From an uncultured Lachnospiraceae bacterium (GTDB lineage: Bacteria > Bacillota > Clostridia > Lachnospirales > Lachnospiraceae): a DNA stretch of 36,646 nucleotides. The notes below the pieces were generated by a model that was not told the DNA's origin, did not search any database, and saw nothing but the letters and a program-made list of their open reading frames with translations. The translations under genes and the position numbers were made by a program. This document shows, in pieces, positions 33,064-36,646 of the stretch (within the stretch, counting starts at the first letter, position 1; every line of letters begins with the position of its first letter). The stretch is from positions 958 to 37,603 of the forward strand of contig CADATP010000018.1 in NCBI GenBank assembly GCA_902790935.1, in the 5' to 3' direction.

Positions 33064-34539
33064 GTGAAAACCGGTCTGCAAAAAATCTGGGACGTGGTCC
33101 GCTTGCGAAGCTTGCGGGCCCGAATTTTTCTTATACTGATACTGGTCGGAATAGTTCCAAACATACTCATGGAACTGGTCATCGTAAAGACCTATGAGGT
33201 TAAGGCCGTAGAGCAGCGTAGTGCCACTGTACAAAACCAGCTTATGGTCCTTGCAAACCACCTTATTGCCAATGAATTCCTCGCCAGCTATAACCCTAAC
33301 AGCCCTTATAAGCTCGAATCCCACGAGATTATAGAGGCTGAGCTTGATATGCTTTCAAACCTGTACGAGGGGCGGGTTATGATCATCGGGCCCAACTACA
33401 AGGTTATTCTCGATACCTATAACATCTCCGAGGGACGTACTATGATCTCCGAGGAGGTGGTTAAATGTTTCAGAGGAGAAAATATTACCAATTACGACGG
33501 TGAGCACGGATATATCGAGATGACGACCCCTATCGTCAGCACAACCGATGCCGACAATACTGTTCAGGGTGTAATGCTTACCAGTATCTCCGACCAGACT
33601 ATAACCTCAACGATGCGTTCTCTTAACAGAAATGCTATGGCTTTCGAGATCATAACAATCGTTATGGTCGTTACATTCTCATTTATCGTATCAGGAATGC
33701 TTACCGGTCCTTTTGAGAGGATCACAAAGGCCATAGCGGAATTGAAGGCGGGATACAGCAACGATCCTATCTCCGTAAAGTCCTATACCGAGACAGTTCA
33801 TATCTCTGACGCTTTTAACCAGCTGCAGTCAAGGATGAAGACCGTTGACGATTCACGTAAGGAGTTTGTTTCAAACGTTTCGCATGAACTCAAGACCCCG
33901 CTTACGTCTATGAAGGTGCTGGCAGATTCTCTTATAGCGCAGCCGGACGCTCCCGCTGAGCTTTACAGGGAGTTTATGGAAGATATCGCTTCGGAGATCG
34001 ATCGTGAGAACAGTATTATTACTGACCTTTTAGCCTTAACAAAGATGGATATGAGTAAGCAGGAGTTAAATATAACTTCTGTAAATATCGGAGATCTTGC
34101 GGAGATCATACTTAAGAGATTAAGACCTATAGCCCGCAAAAAGGACATCGAGCTTACCCTTGAGGAAAAGAGAGAGGTTATTGCCGATGTGGATGAGGTT
34201 AAGATGTCTCTTATTATGACAAACCTCGTTGAGAATGCCATTAAATACAATAAAGAGCACGGCAGCGTTACTGTTACTTTGGACAGTGACTTCCAAAACT
34301 TTATCTTTACCGTAGGAGATTCGGGATGCGGTATCCCGGAAGAGAGCCTGCCTTTTATTTTTGACAGATTTTACCGCGTTGACAAGTCCCACTCCAGAGA
34401 GATAGGCGGAACGGGCCTTGGACTTGCTATTACAAGGAGCGCTGTACTTCTCCACAGAGGTACTATAGGGGTAGTCAGCGAAGAGGGAACGGGTTCTACC
34501 TTTACGGTTACTATCCCGCTTAACTACACGGGAGCTTAA
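33064..34539 (+). CDS. HAMP-type sensor histidine kinase
   Basis: 491-residue membrane kinase. Transmembrane helices at about 20-42 and 195-218 flank an extracellular sensor of about 150 residues. HAMP domain about 215-262, HisKA with SHELKTPLTSM (His274), then the HATPase domain with NLVENAIKYN, DSGCGIPEE and GGTGLGLAI. No PAS domain lies between HAMP and HisKA, unlike WalK. All catalytic residues are intact. The start is GTG with AAGGAAAG a few bases upstream; translation probably couples with the regulator gene 1 base before. The GerMN lipoprotein gene 12 bases downstream may modulate sensing. Confidence 0.95.
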   Translation: MKTGLQKIWDVVRLRSLRARIFLILILVGIVPNILMELVIVKTYEVKAVEQRSATVQNQLMVLANHLIANEFLASYNPNSPYKLESHEIIEAELDMLSNLYEGRVMIIGPNYKVILDTYNISEGRTMISEEVVKCFRGENITNYDGEHGYIEMTTPIVSTTDADNTVQGVMLTSISDQTITSTMRSLNRNAMAFEIITIVMVVTFSFIVSGMLTGPFERITKAIAELKAGYSNDPISVKSYTETVHISDAFNQLQSRMKTVDDSRKEFVSNVSHELKTPLTSMKVLADSLIAQPDAPAELYREFMEDIASEIDRENSIITDLLALTKMDMSKQELNITSVNIGDLAEIILKRLRPIARKKDIELTLEEKREVIADVDEVKMSLIMTNLVENAIKYNKEHGSVTVTLDSDFQNFIFTVGDSGCGIPEESLPFIFDRFYRVDKSHSREIGGTGLGLAITRSAVLLHRGTIGVVSEEGTGSTFTVTIPLNYTGA

Positions 34540-34551
34540 AGGAAGCAATTT

Positions 34552-35508
34552 ATGACGCGTGTTTTTAAAAGAAACTTTAATTTAAAAAATGTAAAAAAAG
34601 CACTCTGCGCTCTGGTAGCTTTTTCCCTTCTTTTAGCTTTGCCGGGATGCTCTGGCAGTGAGGAGGGAAGCGGAATCCCCATCTATTATCTGAACAATGC
34701 TGAGACTAAGCTTGAGACCCATTATTCTCATGTTGTCTTATCGGATGATAAAGAGGAGTCTGTTGAGATCCTGCTTGAGCTTTTGAAGGATAATCCCGAT
34801 TCGCTTCAGTATAAGGCTCCCTTGGGATATCCTATTGAACTTAACGGATACAAGATAGAGGACAAAAAGATAACTCTTGATTTCTCGCCTACCTACTACC
34901 TCCTTCAGACCACTACGGAGGTTCTCATAAGAGCTGCCATCGTTCAGACTATCCTTCAGGTTAAGGGAATCCGTTACGTTTTCTTTACTGTGGACGGAGA
35001 GCCCCTTGTTGACGCTGTAGGAAAAGGCGTCGGACGTATGAGCGACAAGACTTTTATCTACAACGACGGAAACGCTATAAATACATACGAAGAGGTAAAG
35101 GTTAAACTCTATTTTGCCAACAGCGAGGGAACGGGACTTATCAGCGCTTACAGAGATAAGTTCTATTCTACAAACATTCCGCTTGAGCTTTTTGTTGTTG
35201 AGGAGACCATAGCGGGACCCAGCGGACAGATAGAGGGGCTCTACCCTACCATAAACCCCGAGACAAACGTTATAAGCGTAACTACAAGCGACGGGATCTG
35301 CTATGTAAACCTTGATTCAGGCTTTACGACTACGGTTGGAAATGTCTCTACGGAGATGGCGGCGTACTCTCTCGTAAACGCGCTTACGGATCTTCCGAAC
35401 GTTGAAAAGGTGCAGATAATGGTCAACGGAACCGTTCCGTCCATTTTTGCTTCAACCTTTGAGAAAAACGAAGATATAATAACAACACTTAATATTACTG
35501 AGGAGTAG
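34552..35508 (+). CDS. GerMN-domain lipoprotein
   Basis: 318 residues. A Lys-rich start and hydrophobic helix end in the lipobox LPGC (Cys33), so the mature protein is fixed to the outer membrane face. Two GerMN-type repeats follow: about 50-160 (IPIYYLNNAE, LDFSPTYYLL, IVQTILQVKGIRYVFFTVDG) and about 190-305 (VKLYFANSEG, CYVNLDSGF, LVNALTDLPNVEKVQIMVNG). GerMN domains occur in sporulation GerM and in actinobacterial LpqB, where the protein acts with the kinase MtrB. The gene ends the regulator-kinase operon here in the same order, so a partner role in signalling is the best guess. AAAGGAAG lies 9 bases before the ATG. Confidence 0.88.
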   Translation: MTRVFKRNFNLKNVKKALCALVAFSLLLALPGCSGSEEGSGIPIYYLNNAETKLETHYSHVVLSDDKEESVEILLELLKDNPDSLQYKAPLGYPIELNGYKIEDKKITLDFSPTYYLLQTTTEVLIRAAIVQTILQVKGIRYVFFTVDGEPLVDAVGKGVGRMSDKTFIYNDGNAINTYEEVKVKLYFANSEGTGLISAYRDKFYSTNIPLELFVVEETIAGPSGQIEGLYPTINPETNVISVTTSDGICYVNLDSGFTTTVGNVSTEMAAYSLVNALTDLPNVEKVQIMVNGTVPSIFASTFEKNEDIITTLNITEE

Positions 35509-35515
35509 CGGTTTT

Positions 35516-36517
35516 ATGAAGGCCAGAGATGCCAAAAGCTCATTCGACCAGTTAAAACAGCATATAAGAAATAAAACCCTGCCCGGGATGGTTCTTCTCT
35601 ACGGGGAGGAGAGATATCTGAGACTTCAGTATCTTACGAAGGTGATGGATTACTATGGCGGGAAAAAGGGGGATATGAACACCGATATGTACGAAGGGAA
35701 GAACGTTAATGTCGGTGCCGTTATCGACCAGGCGGAAACGCTTCCTTTCCTTGCGGAAACACGTGTTATGGTATTTCAGGACACGGGACTTTTTAAGTCC
35801 GGTGGGGACCAGCTGGCTGATTATCTTCAGAGCCCATGCGAAACAAGCGTCTTTATTTTTTGCGAGAATGAAGTCGATGAAAGATGCAGACTCTACAAGA
35901 CCGTTAAGGAAAAAGGCGCAGTAGCGCAGATAGATGAACAGACAAGAGAAACTCTTCAAAGCGTTATAGGTGTTTTTCTTAAAAAAGAGGGAAAGAGGAT
36001 CAGCGTCGAGACCGCCGGAAGAATACTGGACAAGACGGGAAATGATATGGCGATGCTTAGAAGCGAGCTCGAGAAGCTTGTTTCCTATTGCATGGATAAG
36101 GACGTCATCGAAACGGAGGATGTGGAGATCATCTGCAGCCAAAACATCGAGGACAAGATCTTTGAACTTATAGATGCGATCTCAGAAAAAAATGCCCGTA
36201 AGGCTATGGAGCTTTATTACGATATGCTGGCTTTGAAAGAGCCACCTATTAAGCTTTTGGTACTTATGGAAAAGCAGTTTAACCAGCTTCTGCAGATAAG
36301 GCTCTTAAGAGATGAGGGAGAGCAGCGGGATACGATAGCAAGTAAAGTCGGAATCAATCCTTACTTTATAAGCTCTTATATGAACAGGGCTTCAAAGTAC
36401 AGCGCAGAAGAGCTGAGGCGTATTTTTGAACTTGCCATCGAAACGGACGAAGAGATCAAAACAGGTAAAATATCAGATGTTCTTGGAGTTGAAACCCTGA
36501 TACTATCCCTGTTGTAA
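35516..36517 (+). CDS. holA: DNA polymerase III delta subunit
   Basis: 333 residues, the clamp-loader subunit that opens the beta clamp. Recognised by the N-terminal LLYGEERYLRLQYL, the PFLAETRVMVFQD segment, the central VIGVFLKKEGKRIS and TGNDMAMLRSELEKL region, and the C-terminal KLLVLMEKQFNQLLQIRLL collar helix. AAA+ Walker motifs are degenerate, as is normal for delta. GAGGAG lies inside the end of the upstream lipoprotein gene. In many Firmicutes holA follows comEC; here the position is taken by a two-component operon. No terminator was seen directly downstream. Confidence 0.94.
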   Translation: MKARDAKSSFDQLKQHIRNKTLPGMVLLYGEERYLRLQYLTKVMDYYGGKKGDMNTDMYEGKNVNVGAVIDQAETLPFLAETRVMVFQDTGLFKSGGDQLADYLQSPCETSVFIFCENEVDERCRLYKTVKEKGAVAQIDEQTRETLQSVIGVFLKKEGKRISVETAGRILDKTGNDMAMLRSELEKLVSYCMDKDVIETEDVEIICSQNIEDKIFELIDAISEKNARKAMELYYDMLALKEPPIKLLVLMEKQFNQLLQIRLLRDEGEQRDTIASKVGINPYFISSYMNRASKYSAEELRRIFELAIETDEEIKTGKISDVLGVETLILSLL

Positions 36518-36548
36518 AGAATATATTATAAGTGTATGCGGTGAAAAA

Positions 36549-36646
36549 ATGAGAACTATAACTTTTAAAATGGAAAGACCCGGTAAGCTTGTGGTCGGCC
36601 AGGATGTTATTGTTACGGAAGGAACCCTTCCCAGCAACTATTTTTA
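36549..36646 (+). CDS. Start of an unidentified gene (3' end outside window)
   Basis: A frame opens at the ATG 31 bases after holA and runs to the window edge (32 codons, no stop). The N-terminus begins MRTITFKMERPGKLVVG. The ribosome site is weak (GCGGTGAAAA). Too little is visible to name a family; a conserved cytoplasmic protein is possible, and it could also be a chance frame. Confidence 0.4.
   Translation, partial: MRTITFKMERPGKLVVGQDVIVTEGTLPSNYF

Noticed and set aside
35552..36142. Open reverse-strand frame of 196 codons inside holA
   Set aside because: Antisense to a well-supported gene, no recognisable motif.
1..36646. CRISPR arrays, tRNA/rRNA genes, insertion sequences and phage genes
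   Set aside because: No regularly spaced repeats, cloverleaf sequences, transposase or integrase genes were seen.

Overview
The window looks like chromosome from a low-to-mid GC Gram-positive anaerobe of the Clostridia, most likely family Lachnospiraceae (a Butyrivibrio-like rumen or gut organism is a reasonable guess). The reasons are strong GGAGG-type ribosome sites, several lipoprotein signal peptides, a GH5 endoglucanase, a CE2-type esterase and a cytoplasmic GH13 enzyme, HD-GYP and Cache-type hybrid kinase signalling, and a Firmicute-style YhaO/YhaN pair. No tRNA, rRNA, CRISPR array, insertion sequence or phage gene was seen, and coding density is high.

Layout. (1) 1-1081: the 3' end of an alpha/beta hydrolase gene, then a low-molecular-weight protein tyrosine phosphatase. 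(2) 1120-7014: a compact signalling operon with a Cache-type hybrid histidine kinase ending in an HPt domain, a pseudo-receiver/receiver protein, a lipoprotein solute-binding protein with no transporter genes beside it, and a receiver-HD-GYP c-di-GMP phosphodiesterase. (3) 7103-12798: YwlG-like protein, type-2 ArgC, signal-less CE2-type esterase, MraY-like membrane transferase, GreA, and an unusual fusion of a HAD phosphatase with a CPBP membrane protease. (4) 12801-22422: five tightly packed or overlapping genes: YhaO/SbcD-like nuclease, YhaN/SbcC-like ATPase, secreted GH5 lipoprotein, GT-C-like membrane protein, and an XPD/DinG-type Fe-S helicase with an N-terminal nuclease-like domain.

(5) 22423-22858: an AT-rich gene-free stretch with a cluster of DnaA-box-like sites. 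(6) 22883-24611: GH13 enzyme, a small protein with an internal duplication, and a bidirectional terminator. (7) 24660-30106: arginine biosynthesis, with argG facing left and GNAT-argJ-argB-argD facing right, divergent across a regulatory region that holds ARG-box-like palindromes about 21 bp apart. (8) 30129-36646: a transporter-less solute-binding protein, a ComEA-like SLBB/HhH protein, a response regulator-histidine kinase-GerMN lipoprotein operon laid out like actinobacterial mtrA-mtrB-lpqB, holA, and the start of an unidentified gene.

Working together: the arginine genes supply argC, J, B, D and G (argF and argH are not in the window). The two signalling operons probably read extracellular ligands or envelope state, and one of them ends in c-di-GMP breakdown. 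The GH5, CE2 and GH13 enzymes fit a plant-polysaccharide lifestyle. Many start codons were moved downstream of the longest open frame to match a ribosome site; each case is noted in its entry.
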